Source of the DNA: Pseudomonadota bacterium
GTDB taxonomy: Bacteria; Desulfobacterota; Desulfobulbia; Desulfobulbales; Desulfocapsaceae
DNA: 35,337 bases
Reading direction: 5' to 3'
Assembly: GCA_018821785.1 (NCBI GenBank)
Contig: JAHJLI010000149.1
Span: 1 to 35,337 of the forward strand
This document shows, piece by piece, positions 15,962 through 24,611 of this stretch; positions within the stretch are counted from its first letter, which is position 1; every line of letters starts with the position of its first letter. The notes under the pieces are model-generated. The model had not been told where the DNA came from, did not search any database, and saw only the letters and a list, made by a program, of their open reading frames with translations. Made by a program: the position numbers and the translations under genes.

Positions 15962-18874
15962 ATGCTTATTGCATCGGTGAATCATGTGAAATTTATCTTC
16001 TCCCATCTGGGGATCATCCTCATTACCCTCATCCTCTCTGGAGAGAATTGCTGCGCTCAACAACAGCAGCCCCTCGAAATCAAAGAAAAATCGCAAAATG
16101 TCCTGAGCAACGAGTCTCCTCTGAACCTTTCCCTAGAGGAAACCCAATGGCTTGCGCAACATCCTCTTATTAAAATTGCTGGTCCAAAGGCCTTTCCTCC
16201 ATTTAACTATTACAGCGCCGACGGTATGTTGAGCGGAATGGCAGCAGATTATATCCGTCTTGTTTTTAACAAGCTTCATCTGAAGATGGAAATACAAGAC
16301 AATCTACTTTGGCCAGACGTGCTCAAAATGGCAAAGGGCAAATCGATCGATTTGATAACATGTGCCGCGAGGACAGAAGAACGCGATAAATATCTTTTAT
16401 TTTCAGATCCATACCTGTCTTTTCCCTTAGTCATCATTACAAGAACAACAGCACCCTTCATTGGTGGGTTGGATGATTTGCATGGTCATAAGGTTGCAAT
16501 TGTTGACAAGGTATCAGTCTATGAGTGGCTTAAAAGGGACGGCATAGATATTGATCCGCTCTTCGTCAAGACCCCCGAGGAGGCCCTCATGGCCGTCTCT
16601 CTTGGAGAAGCTGATGCGCATATAGAGAATATTGCTGCGGCAGGGCATCTCATCCAGCAAAAAGGATTGACCAACCTCAAAATTGCAGGTCCGACCACCT
16701 ATGGTAATTATGATCTCTTTATCGCTGTTCGCAATGACTGGCCGGAACTGGTACCCCTCATTAATAAAGCCCTTGCATCCATCTCCCATCAACAGCGTTC
16801 TGAAATACGAAATAAATGGCTGACTGTTCGATATGAGTACGGAATTACGGCGAAAGAGGTCGTTTTGTGGATTTTGTGCCTTTCCGGTTTATTTGCCACG
16901 GGCCTACTGGTGTTCTATGCCTGGAATCGCAGTCTCAAGAAAGAGATTGTCGAGAGAAAAAGAGTTGAGAAAGCGTTGCAATCTCAAAAATCCACTTTAG
17001 ATAGTATCTTTCGTGTTGCGCCAACCGGTATAGGTTTGGTTGTCAATAGAGTGATCGTTCAGGCTAATGATAAACTCTGTCATATTACAGGCTACGCTCA
17101 CGAGGAATTAATTAATCAAAACGCCAGGATACTGTACCCTTCTACTGAAGAATTTGAATTTGTCGGGACTGAAAAATATCGCCAAATAGCAGAGAAAGAC
17201 ACAGGGACGGTTGAGACCCATTGGCAAAGGAAGGATAAAACAATAATTGACGTATTACTCAGTTCAACCCCCGTAAAAATAGGAGATTTGTCCCAGGGAG
17301 TGACGTTTACCGCGCTGGATATCACCGCCAATAAATGTGTGGAAAATGAACTGATCAGAAGTGCAGAAAGATACAAGGGAATAGTTGAGGACCAAACTGA
17401 GTTTATCTGCAGGTTCGGTATTGATGGACAGATTACTTTTGCCAACCGGGCTATATGTCGCTTTATGGGGAAGACGAATGAAGAAATAGTTGGCGGACTC
17501 TTCACGCAGTTACTGCCAAATACCGGATCACACAGTTTCCTTGAAATTCTTGACAAACTTACACCCGACACTCCTGTTTACACATATGAACACATTGGAC
17601 TCAGGCAGGCTGGAAAAGAATATAGAGGAATTTGGACTTTCCGCGGCATATTTAATAATGGCGGCCAGCTGGTTGAGATACAGGCTGTTGGAAGGGACGT
17701 CACCCAGCGTAAAATTCTTGAAGAGAAGCTCCGACAATCCCACAAAATGGAGGCAATCGGTGCTCTTGCAGGCGGAGTTGCCCATGATCTCAACAACATC
17801 CTGACCGGCATCGTCAGCTATCCGGATTTACTGCTTTTGAGTATGCCGCCTGACAGTCCCTACAGGAAAGCAATTTTAACTATTCAGGCCTCGGGTAAAA
17901 AAGCCGCTGCCATTGTACAGGATCTCCTCACATTAGCAAGAAGGGGGGTGGCAGTTAAGGATGCTGCAAATCTTAATACCCTCATTTCCGAATATCTCTT
18001 GACACCGGAACATAAAAAACTGATGTCCTCCCGGTCGGCTATCAATGTCAACCTTGATTTAGCTGCAGATCTACAAAACATTGAGGGCTCACCTTTTCAT
18101 CTCACCAAAGCAATTATGAATCTGGTGGCAAATGGTGCCGAAGCAATCGCTGAAAATGGTACGATCACAATACGCACCGAAAATAGAACTATCAGCGAAA
18201 CCACTTCGGATAATAATAATCTCATGGCAGGAGATTACGCGGTATTAACCATCTCAGACACCGGTGTTGGGATACCCCCAAATAACCTCGATCGAATATT
18301 CGAACCATTTTTCACCAATAAAAAAATGGGAAGAAGTGGTACGGGGCTTGGTTTGGCTGTTGTTTGGGGAACCGTGCAGGATCACAACGGCTATATCAAA
18401 ATTGAGTCCCTTGAGGGTAAGGGCACCACCTTCACTTTGTATTTCCCGGTCACAAAACAGGAGATGTCTGAAGTCAATCACCCTTCAACAGTAAGAGATT
18501 ATATTGGAAATGGTCAGTCAATATTGATTGTTGATGACATGAGTAGTCAAAGAGAAATAGCGATGGAGTTGCTGACAAACCTTAATTACATAGTAAAATC
18601 TGCATCCAGTGGAGAAGAAGCAGTTGATTACCTGAAAGAGAACTCGGTTGACCTGTTAGTCCTGGACATGATAATGGCCCCTGGGATTGATGGTCTGGAG
18701 ACGTATAAAAGGATTCTGGATTTCAAACCACATCAAAAGGCCATCATCACAAGTGGATATTCAGAAACCAACCGTGTGAAAGGGGCTTTAAAAGCTGGAG
18801 TCAAAGCATATCTCAGGAAACCTTATTCCCTTGAAGAATTAGGGGTCACTATTAAAAAAGCATTAGCACCATAG
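15962..18874 (+). CDS. Hybrid sensor histidine kinase: periplasmic SBP domain, two PAS, HisKA, HATPase, REC
   Basis: Started at ATG 15962 (GGTGGAGGA 9 bases upstream), the protein has 970 residues. The same frame is open further upstream, but that part looks non-coding. Order: N-terminal signal/membrane segment (about 10-30); a bacterial extracellular solute-binding family 3 domain (about 63-293, starting near IKIAGPKAFPPFNYY); a membrane helix (about 299-321); two PAS domains (about 340-460 and 465-583); HisKA with the phosphoacceptor His near 607 in GGVAHDLNNIL; HATPase with the N box (NLVANGAEA), DTGVGIP and GTGLGLAVV; and a receiver with ILIVDD, the phosphoacceptor Asp near 902 (LLVLDM), ITSGYS and the LRKPYS lysine. 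All catalytic motifs are present. It probably senses a small molecule in the periplasm through the SBP domain. No partner regulator is adjacent. Confidence 0.92.
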   Translation: MLIASVNHVKFIFSHLGIILITLILSGENCCAQQQQPLEIKEKSQNVLSNESPLNLSLEETQWLAQHPLIKIAGPKAFPPFNYYSADGMLSGMAADYIRLVFNKLHLKMEIQDNLLWPDVLKMAKGKSIDLITCAARTEERDKYLLFSDPYLSFPLVIITRTTAPFIGGLDDLHGHKVAIVDKVSVYEWLKRDGIDIDPLFVKTPEEALMAVSLGEADAHIENIAAAGHLIQQKGLTNLKIAGPTTYGNYDLFIAVRNDWPELVPLINKALASISHQQRSEIRNKWLTVRYEYGITAKEVVLWILCLSGLFATGLLVFYAWNRSLKKEIVERKRVEKALQSQKSTLDSIFRVAPTGIGLVVNRVIVQANDKLCHITGYAHEELINQNARILYPSTEEFEFVGTEKYRQIAEKDTGTVETHWQRKDKTIIDVLLSSTPVKIGDLSQGVTFTALDITANKCVENELIRSAERYKGIVEDQTEFICRFGIDGQITFANRAICRFMGKTNEEIVGGLFTQLLPNTGSHSFLEILDKLTPDTPVYTYEHIGLRQAGKEYRGIWTFRGIFNNGGQLVEIQAVGRDVTQRKILEEKLRQSHKMEAIGALAGGVAHDLNNILTGIVSYPDLLLLSMPPDSPYRKAILTIQASGKKAAAIVQDLLTLARRGVAVKDAANLNTLISEYLLTPEHKKLMSSRSAINVNLDLAADLQNIEGSPFHLTKAIMNLVANGAEAIAENGTITIRTENRTISETTSDNNNLMAGDYAVLTISDTGVGIPPNNLDRIFEPFFTNKKMGRSGTGLGLAVVWGTVQDHNGYIKIESLEGKGTTFTLYFPVTKQEMSEVNHPSTVRDYIGNGQSILIVDDMSSQREIAMELLTNLNYIVKSASSGEEAVDYLKENSVDLLVLDMIMAPGIDGLETYKRILDFKPHQKAIITSGYSETNRVKGALKAGVKAYLRKPYSLEELGVTIKKALAP

Positions 18875-18878
18875 AAAA

Positions 18879-18902
18879 TCATTTCTTGCTTTTCAAGAAT
18901 GA
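18879..18902 (+). terminator. Weak terminator-like hairpin after the kinase gene
   Basis: TCATTTCTTG pairs with CAAGAATGA with one bulged base around a 5-base loop, followed by CTTTTCG. It begins 5 bases after the stop codon. The stem is AT-rich and the T run short, so the call is tentative. Confidence 0.4.
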
Positions 18903-19340
18903 CTTTTCGAGAAGGTATTTATCCCGTTTATAGGGGTTAGGTTTATAGCTTGTGCGGGAGACAGTTGGATATCGTATCCTGAAAAACAAGTACCTTTACT
19001 GTGGAAATGCTGGCAAGATCACGTTTGCCAAACTGGACTACAAAACGAGAGAGGACAAACTCACAGGTTTTAACGGTATTTTTTTTTGGAGTTGGCCTTG
19101 TGATACTGCAGATGGAAGTCGACTGCCTGTGAAACTTTCATGGTGCACCTCCTGTAGATTTGAGAAAAACAGAAGTCGGTTACAGGTTATGATATCATAA
19201 AAATACAGGATTGATGCTTAGCTTGCAGGTTTGCTTAAATGGTTAAGATTGCCAAGTGCATTCGTTCGAAAGAGGCTTTTCGGAAATCGCACAAAAATAG
19301 GTATTTCTACCTATAGGAAAAAATTGTCAATTATGGTCAG
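18903..19340. other. Spacer without a supported gene
   Basis: A GTG-started frame at 18952-19200 (82 codons) has no clear ribosome-binding site and no resemblance to a known protein. I do not call it as a gene. The notable element is the inverted repeat at 19297-19314. Confidence 0.45.
19297..19314. repeat. Inverted repeat ATAGGTA-TTTC-TACCTAT
   Basis: Perfect 7-bp arms with a 4-base loop, 27 bases before the small gene at 19341. This is a plausible operator for a dimeric regulator or a small hairpin. Confidence 0.4.
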
Positions 19341-19664
19341 GTGAAAACCGGCATGAAAAGGGAAACTATCAACCTCAACCTAAAACGATTCACAGACATG
19401 GGAAAAATTCTCTATCAAGTCATCTTGGGTGAGCTATCGCTCTACTCGCAGTGTCAGAAAAAGGAAATTTACGACGAATTCCGCAGAAAATATCCCGGCC
19501 GGTTCTGCACAACGAATCTCATTGTATTCCTTAAAGAAAAACTTGAGATCGAAGAATATTGGGGAAATGAGAATTGGCTTAAATTGTGGATGGGTCATTA
19601 TTCGCTCAGCGATTCAAAATCCAGACTGGATTTTCCTGAAATATCAAGAAATCACTTAAGGTGA
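19341..19664 (+). CDS. Small hypothetical protein (107 aa), doubtful
   Basis: A frame of 107 codons from GTG 19341; an ATG at 19353 is an alternative. The product is charged, with no signal peptide. The middle part (CQKKEIYDEFRRKYPGRF, then TTNLIVFLKEK) has a helix-turn-helix-like helical pattern, but I recognise no family. A possible ribosome-binding site (GGTCAGG) overlaps the GTG too closely, and AAAAGGG follows the ATG instead of preceding it, so the start is unclear. An inverted repeat precedes it and a hairpin covers its stop. It could be real or a chance frame in an accessory region. Confidence 0.35.
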   Translation: MKTGMKRETINLNLKRFTDMGKILYQVILGELSLYSQCQKKEIYDEFRRKYPGRFCTTNLIVFLKEKLEIEEYWGNENWLKLWMGHYSLSDSKSRLDFPEISRNHLR

Positions 19665-19668
19665 TTTC
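19648..19668. repeat. Hairpin over the stop codon of the small ORF
   Basis: GAAATCAC and GTGATTTC form a perfect 8-bp stem with loop TTAAG. The TGA of the 107-codon frame is at 19662-19664, inside the right arm. No T run follows. It may be a weak transcription end or a binding site. Confidence 0.4.
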
Positions 19669-19916
19669 CGTGACGGTAGATTGTTTAGTTATCAATCCTT
19701 GTGGGTTAGCAATATCAATACGGTTAGTCACCCTCACTTTTTTTACATCATTTTCATTTCTATAAACTCTTGTTTTAGATGTCTCACTCCGGCAAAAGTA
19801 TAGAAAGTCAGAATCAGTACCTTGAGACGGAAAATTTTCTTTGATTTCAGACAGCAATTCTGTCTCAAGGTTCTTAAGGTCCTGGCAATTTTTGCTAACG
19901 TGTTTGGAGATTTTTT

Positions 19917-22202
19917 ATGGATATCAGCAGGGAAAAACAGCATACAACAATCGCCCAAACCAACCAACTCCCGCACAACACGGAAAAAAAACGTATGCTG
20001 CTTCGCTTTCAGCGGGGTGTCATCGACCTGGAAAACAATCGCTTTGAGATCTTGAAGAATAGTGAGTTTGTCGAAAAGCTCATAGAATATCTCTTTACAA
20101 GCTATCAGACAGGCCCTGAAGAGAATGTCATCAAGGTCCTGGAAAAGGTCGGCTCATGCGCCTGTTGTGACGATAACGAACTGCGGGAACGGGCCGTCTT
20201 CATCCTCTCCATTTTTACTGAAAAGATATCGGAGGAACAGCATAGCCCCGAATTTCTCGTGTCGATTTCACGCCTTATGGTTAGCTGGTTGCAAATCGAG
20301 ACCGATTACCTCTCTGGTTTTCAATTTATCTGTCTTCAACTGCAGAAGATGCTCCAGAAAATGCTGCGAATGGGCCTCTGGTACCAGACAGAAAAGCTGA
20401 TAATCGTCCTCTCCCAGATCCAGAAAGGGGTTGTCCAGAAAAACAATCTCATTCGGCAAACGATAAGCATGGTTCACTCGAGCCTGGCTGAAGAGGCCTT
20501 CTTGAAAAGCCTGGTTGATGTCTATCTTGATAAAGCAGAAGACCGGAGGGATATAGCCCAATGCCTGCTCCTACATTTCGGCAGCAAGGCCGCTGCAGTT
20601 CTCGTCCAGTGTTTGATAGATTGCAAGGACAAGGAGAAACGCTTTTCCCTTATTGAGTTCATTCCGTTAACCGGAAGGGTCGCTTTGCCAGTTTTTGATT
20701 TATGCCTTAAGCAAAATCCGCCCTGGTACGTGGTCAGAAATCTCATCATCATTATCTCACGCATGGAAGATCCAAAGCTTTATGAGATGGTGCGACCATA
20801 TCTTTCCCATAAAGATATCCGCGTGCAGCTTCAGGTCCTGAACTGCATCACCAAACTGGGCGGGACACAAATGCGCGCCCGGTTGTTAGAGGCGCTTCCC
20901 TGTATCAACGACGAATTGAAACAGCAGGTGGTTGTTCAGTTGGGAAACATGGGCGGCAAGGATGTCGACACCGCCCTCTGCGCCCTTCTTGAAAAACGTG
21001 GCAAATTTGCCAATCACATCCAGGATGAACTGGTGTTGACAATCATCATGAAAATAAAGAACAAGCACTCGGATCAGGCAGTTAAGGTCATAAAAAAGCT
21101 TAAAGCCGAACGTATCCAGCGCTTCGGTGAAGGAGACAGGATTTTCCAGGCAGCTCAGGACGCACTACAAAGCATGGCACTAAATAATTCAGGCAATAAA
21201 ACACCCGGCAAACACCCTTCTGCCTATTCTGATATTTTCAAAGTGCCTGTGGCAACAGAGGAAGAGATTGGCAGCTTGCTCAATGGGAACCTCCCTGCCG
21301 CGCAAGACGAACTGGCACTGCCTCCACCACCGCCATCGATTTTGTCGAAAGATGACGAGATTCAGCCGGTTGCTGAAAGATCCAATTTGCCCAGCAAGAA
21401 AGACATCATCCAAGCGGCGGATCCCAGCTCCGCCATTCATTTCACCATCTGGGCCAAACTCTACGAAGAAATGAGCAACGAGGAATTCACCGCCCTCCAT
21501 GCCGCCTTGAGCCTCAAGACATATCTGCCGGACGAGATGATTGTCTCGCGGGGTGATCTGCAGGCACCACTCTTTTTCTTTGACAATGGCACTGTCAATT
21601 TGGTCAGGAACCAGAAGGGCGAAGAGATTTACTTAAGTCCGGTCGGCGCAGGTGATCTCATCGGCAGCGATATATTTCTTACAGGAGAAACCTGGAATCT
21701 CTCTCTCTACGCCAGAGATCTTGTCCGTGCCCGCCTCTTTAACCTGGAGAATCTTATGAAACTGCAGGTTGATTTGCCCAATCTTGCCGAAAAGATTTTT
21801 ACCTTCTGCTCGGGCCATGACGTCGTTCAATCCCTGCTTCGGGTACTTGATGATTCCGCCAGAGCAGGAACAGAAAACGTTCGCATTCAAAGGGGGGATG
21901 GACACAAGAAATCAACGGATGCTCAACTGCGAAAGGGCACAATTTTGAGAAAGCTGAAAGGCGGGCTGTGTTTCACATTGCCAGTACATGCCTCTGAGAA
22001 AATCAGTGTACTCTTGGAAAAGGAGCTTCGCCTCAGTGTCCGGTTGTCCACTGGCGATGTTGATTCCCTGCCCGCGAGGATTGTTGGGATTGTGCGATCT
22101 GTGGCCAAGCCAACTGAATCCATTGTCTTTGTCCGATTCCTGCAGCCTTTGCCCGAATTCCATTACTTGTGTGAGATAATCGAGTTCCCAAAAATGGATT
22201 GA
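19917..22202 (+). CDS. HEAT-like repeat protein with cyclic-nucleotide-binding-like and possible PilZ-like domains
   Basis: A 761-residue, apparently cytoplasmic protein without signal peptide. Residues about 55-410 are a helical-repeat array in which PWYVVRNLIIIISRM, KDIRVQLQVLNCITKLGG and DELKQQVVVQLGNMGG have HEAT-repeat spacing. A Pro-rich linker (LALPPPPPS) follows. Residues about 520-640 look like a cNMP-binding beta roll (LPDEMIVSRGDLQAPLFFFD, then GTVNLVRNQKGEEIY and GAGDLIGSDIFL). In true binders an Arg two residues before Ala contacts the cyclic phosphate. Here the segment reads TWNLSLYA, so that Arg is absent. The last about 95 residues form a beta-rich domain that could be PilZ-like, but I do not see the c-di-GMP RxxxR and (D/N)xSxxG motifs. 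Start: GGAG then a T run, then ATG. Function is unknown; a scaffold or signalling role is plausible. Confidence 0.72.
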   Translation: MDISREKQHTTIAQTNQLPHNTEKKRMLLRFQRGVIDLENNRFEILKNSEFVEKLIEYLFTSYQTGPEENVIKVLEKVGSCACCDDNELRERAVFILSIFTEKISEEQHSPEFLVSISRLMVSWLQIETDYLSGFQFICLQLQKMLQKMLRMGLWYQTEKLIIVLSQIQKGVVQKNNLIRQTISMVHSSLAEEAFLKSLVDVYLDKAEDRRDIAQCLLLHFGSKAAAVLVQCLIDCKDKEKRFSLIEFIPLTGRVALPVFDLCLKQNPPWYVVRNLIIIISRMEDPKLYEMVRPYLSHKDIRVQLQVLNCITKLGGTQMRARLLEALPCINDELKQQVVVQLGNMGGKDVDTALCALLEKRGKFANHIQDELVLTIIMKIKNKHSDQAVKVIKKLKAERIQRFGEGDRIFQAAQDALQSMALNNSGNKTPGKHPSAYSDIFKVPVATEEEIGSLLNGNLPAAQDELALPPPPPSILSKDDEIQPVAERSNLPSKKDIIQAADPSSAIHFTIWAKLYEEMSNEEFTALHAALSLKTYLPDEMIVSRGDLQAPLFFFDNGTVNLVRNQKGEEIYLSPVGAGDLIGSDIFLTGETWNLSLYARDLVRARLFNLENLMKLQVDLPNLAEKIFTFCSGHDVVQSLLRVLDDSARAGTENVRIQRGDGHKKSTDAQLRKGTILRKLKGGLCFTLPVHASEKISVLLEKELRLSVRLSTGDVDSLPARIVGIVRSVAKPTESIVFVRFLQPLPEFHYLCEIIEFPKMD

Positions 22203-22334
22203 GCTTCTTTAACCCACTCGGACAAAGTGGAACTGAGGAAAGCCATCCCTTGGCAAGATGGTCTGTCAAACGCCTTGAGAGAATTGTTGCCAAGTCAAGG
22301 GCCAATAGTTCTTGTGCCGCCTTGTTTGCCTGGG

Positions 22335-22721
22335 CTTCATCCTCCAGATCTGGCACATAAATCCCAGTAAGTTCACCAGCTCTTAGCAGCCGAGCCAGAG
22401 AAATAGCGTCACGACTATCATTTTTAATTCGGACACCACTTTTTTTTGGAATCAGGGATGGGGCCGCTACAGTATAGCTAAACCCCTTTCCCTTGAAATA
22501 GCGAAAGATGCCAAAACCACAAGGACCAGCCTCGTATACAAATTGCAGTTGGGCACCAGCAGAAACGAGTTTGCGAATTACTTTGTCGAGAGCTTCTGTG
22601 CTGTTTTTTATGGTCCCATAGAGTCTAGCCTCTCCAGGAGAACCGTTTTGGGCGATAGCTAATGAAATAGAATCCTTATGGACACCATACCAATGTATTT
22701 GACATTCTGATCATTTCTCAT
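22335..22721 (-). mobile_element. IS110-family transposase remnant (N-terminal part, frameshifted)
   Basis: On the minus strand an ATG at 22721 follows CGGAGGG and begins MRNDQNVKYIG. The frame is then broken: the continuation YGVHKDSISLAIAQNG is in another frame, as if 1 or 4 bases were lost near 22692. From there the text is typical of the IS110 DEDD domain: FVYEAGPCGFGIFRYF, APSLIPKKSGVRIKNDSRDA, LARLLRAGELTGIYVPDLED. The usual RxLVRAR continuation and the entire C-terminal Tnp20 domain with its serine are missing. Past about 22335 the sequence has no clear IS110 similarity. The copy cannot be active. Confidence 0.8.
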
Positions 22722-23096
22722 GGCGACCCTCCGTAAAAATAGGTTGTTGTGACTTTATGTCACTATCTATTTTAGCAGAAGAAAGGGTAGTGTTGGTACC
22801 TGTCAGACATTATGTCCGTATATACGAACCCAGGGAGTCAACATCTCCTCTAAACCTGAATCTACCGCCATCCGGAAATTCCTTGAGAAGAAATAGCCTG
22901 AAATGCTCTCAATCTCAAAACACAAAGGCAGAGCCATTTCTGACTCTGCCTCAATTGAGTAAAGTTAAAATCATAAATGAAAATGGAGAAGGCTTTTAAA
23001 AGACCTGATATTAGATGAATACTATCGATCTTGAAATCTTGAAGCAGGTGCAAGTATAGTCGCTTCACTGCCAATCTCACCCCTCGACCCGCCGTG
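22722..23096. other. Spacer between IS remnant and ArgA-like gene
   Basis: No gene is supported. It contains a short inverted repeat GTGAC-TTTAT-GTCAC (22749-22763), the 10-bp palindrome CGTATATACG (22817-22826) and the terminator at 22926-22951. The first two could be the flank of the IS element or operator-like sites. Confidence 0.45.
22926..22951 (-). terminator. Intrinsic terminator of the ArgA-like gene
   Basis: AGGCAGAG and CTCTGCCT form an 8-bp GC-rich stem with a 10-base loop. Read on the minus strand it is followed by TTTGTGTTTTG. It lies about 145 bases after the stop of the minus-strand acetyltransferase gene. Confidence 0.7.
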
Positions 23097-24125
23097 TCAT
23101 GGCTTGGATGGGGCTGCCCCATTTTCTCCCACCGCTTTATAAAACATCGGAACACCGGGGCTTTCGCTCTGCCGTCGGCTGTATTCGCTTGGGCTCTTCT
23201 CGTCAAAATCCAATTGCCTGAAGAGTGCCTGCAGTCGGGGATTGCCGGTGAGGGAAATAAAACGCCGGTAGCCCTGGGCCAGCATGGCTCGGATAAAAGC
23301 ATTGACCGTGTACACCCCCACCCGCTGTTTGAGAAAACGGGTGGAAATAGCCAGTGCCCCAAGCTCCACAGTCTGTTCATCTATAACCTTCTGTTCCACG
23401 CATCCAACGATGATGCCGTCGATTGCGGTGACAAAAAAACTACCCCGGTTCCGACTCAGATACTCCTTGCTTCGCGGCTTGAGGAAACCGGCACGCTTGT
23501 AACTGGTCAGAATACGAGAAACTATGGCCACCTCCTCATCGGTTTGCACCTGACGGAATTCTTCGATAAAGTTGTTGGCAATCATCGTCCCCGAACCTTC
23601 GACGGTAAAGAGTTCGTGTTTGATGGTGTCTTTGCCAGCCGGCAGAATATGCACCCGATCGCAGGCCCCCGCTTCGATTTTGGCGCAGATCCTTTTCATC
23701 GCATCCTTGAAATTGACATTGCCTATAAGATCGCCAAAATCGGCGAGGGATTCGAGCACCCGCCCGGTGGTGAGAGCGTTGATTTTTTTGCCCTGCCGGT
23801 CCATGAGATAGCGGCGCTCAAGAAAGATGAGCTTGTCCATGCTGTCGGGGTGGCTGAGGACTGCCTCATAGAAATCGAGCTCGGGGGCTATACGGACGAG
23901 GTTGGTAGTCGGAAGTTTTTTCTCCAGTTCGGTCAATAACTTCTGATTGGCAAAGCGCTTGGGCAGATTGTGAAACAGGCTGGTGGCCACATTCATCCGC
24001 ATGAGAAATTTGATGTCGACGACAATCTCACTGAAATGATCGCGGAGAATACCTTCCCGACAGGCGATACATACTCTGCGACCGGCCAGATTTTTTGCAT
24101 ATTCCTGTAAATAGAGTTGCGGCAT
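23097..24125 (-). CDS. ArgA-like amino-acid N-acetyltransferase with a shortened kinase-like domain
   Basis: A 342-residue protein from ATG 24125 (a GTG two codons earlier is possible; neither has a strong ribosome-binding site). The middle (GACDRVHILP, HELFTVEGSGTMI, EEFRQVQTDEEV, GFLKPRSKEYLSRN) and the C-terminal GNAT part (GSFFVTAIDGIIVGCVEQKV, ELGALAIS, LTGNPRLQALFRQLDFDE) follow N-acetylglutamate synthase order. That enzyme acetylates glutamate with acetyl-CoA as the first step of arginine synthesis. The N-terminal part keeps a kinase-like DKLIFLERRYLMDRQGKKIN but is about 100 residues shorter than the AAK domain of classical ArgA, lacking an evident glycine-rich nucleotide loop. Either it is a compact synthase or it acetylates something else. 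It stands alone on the minus strand, ended by a clear terminator. Confidence 0.75.
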   Translation of the reverse strand: MPQLYLQEYAKNLAGRRVCIACREGILRDHFSEIVVDIKFLMRMNVATSLFHNLPKRFANQKLLTELEKKLPTTNLVRIAPELDFYEAVLSHPDSMDKLIFLERRYLMDRQGKKINALTTGRVLESLADFGDLIGNVNFKDAMKRICAKIEAGACDRVHILPAGKDTIKHELFTVEGSGTMIANNFIEEFRQVQTDEEVAIVSRILTSYKRAGFLKPRSKEYLSRNRGSFFVTAIDGIIVGCVEQKVIDEQTVELGALAISTRFLKQRVGVYTVNAFIRAMLAQGYRRFISLTGNPRLQALFRQLDFDEKSPSEYSRRQSESPGVPMFYKAVGENGAAPSKP

Positions 24126-24440
24126 GGTCACTTGGCGGAATGGCTACCGGTTGTCAACGGATACAATCTCATTATTTTCTTCCAGCATGTCGACCATCAT
24201 GAAAATGACCGGCTCAAGGGAATAAAGATGACACATCTGTTTTCATGGAAGCACTAGAATTACCTATTCCTCAATTTTCTGAAAGGAAAAGATTGGATTT
24301 CACAAGATTTTCTCGCCTCATGGGCTCATGACCACAAAGTTTCACAAAAGCTGCCACTCATACACCCGAAGATTCCCCCAATCTTCCGTTCAGTTCCGGT
24401 AACACCTGGAAAATATAAAGAACTTGGCGGCTTTTCAAAA

Positions 24441-24458
24441 CATTACAGCTTTGTAATG
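24441..24458. promoter_or_regulatory. Inverted repeat CATTACA-GCTT-TGTAATG
   Basis: Perfect 7-bp arms with a 4-base centre, about 190 bases upstream of moxR. This is the shape expected for the site of a dimeric regulator. The regulator is unknown. Confidence 0.4.
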
Positions 24459-24569
24459 CCAGCGAAAGGCTATGGTAATATTTATGGATTATATTCTGCA
24501 ATATGTTAGAAACGTGATCCCCTGCGAAAGTCTTGCATAACCATTTGAAATTACTGCAGAGGTGTTTGC

Positions 24570-24611
24570 CATAGCCCTGGCAGCTCGGAAACCGAGCGCC
24601 TTCCGGCTATG
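24570..24611 (+). ncRNA. Structured 5' leader element upstream of moxR
   Basis: CATAGCC (24570-24576) pairs perfectly with GGCTATG (24605-24611) and encloses a 6-bp hairpin, GCTCGG-AAA-CCGAGC (24583-24597). An alternative pairing of GGCAG (24579-24583) with CTGCC (24612-24616) is mutually exclusive with part of it. The element ends 38 bases before the moxR start. It does not match any riboswitch consensus I know. It could be an mRNA leader switch or a protein-binding hairpin. Confidence 0.4.

Noticed and set aside
18952..19200. 82-codon GTG-started frame
   Set aside because: No ribosome-binding site and no family resemblance. Too weak to call.
23094..23939. A 281-codon plus-strand open frame
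   Set aside because: Antisense to the ArgA-like gene. The product reads as random coding shadow with no domain.
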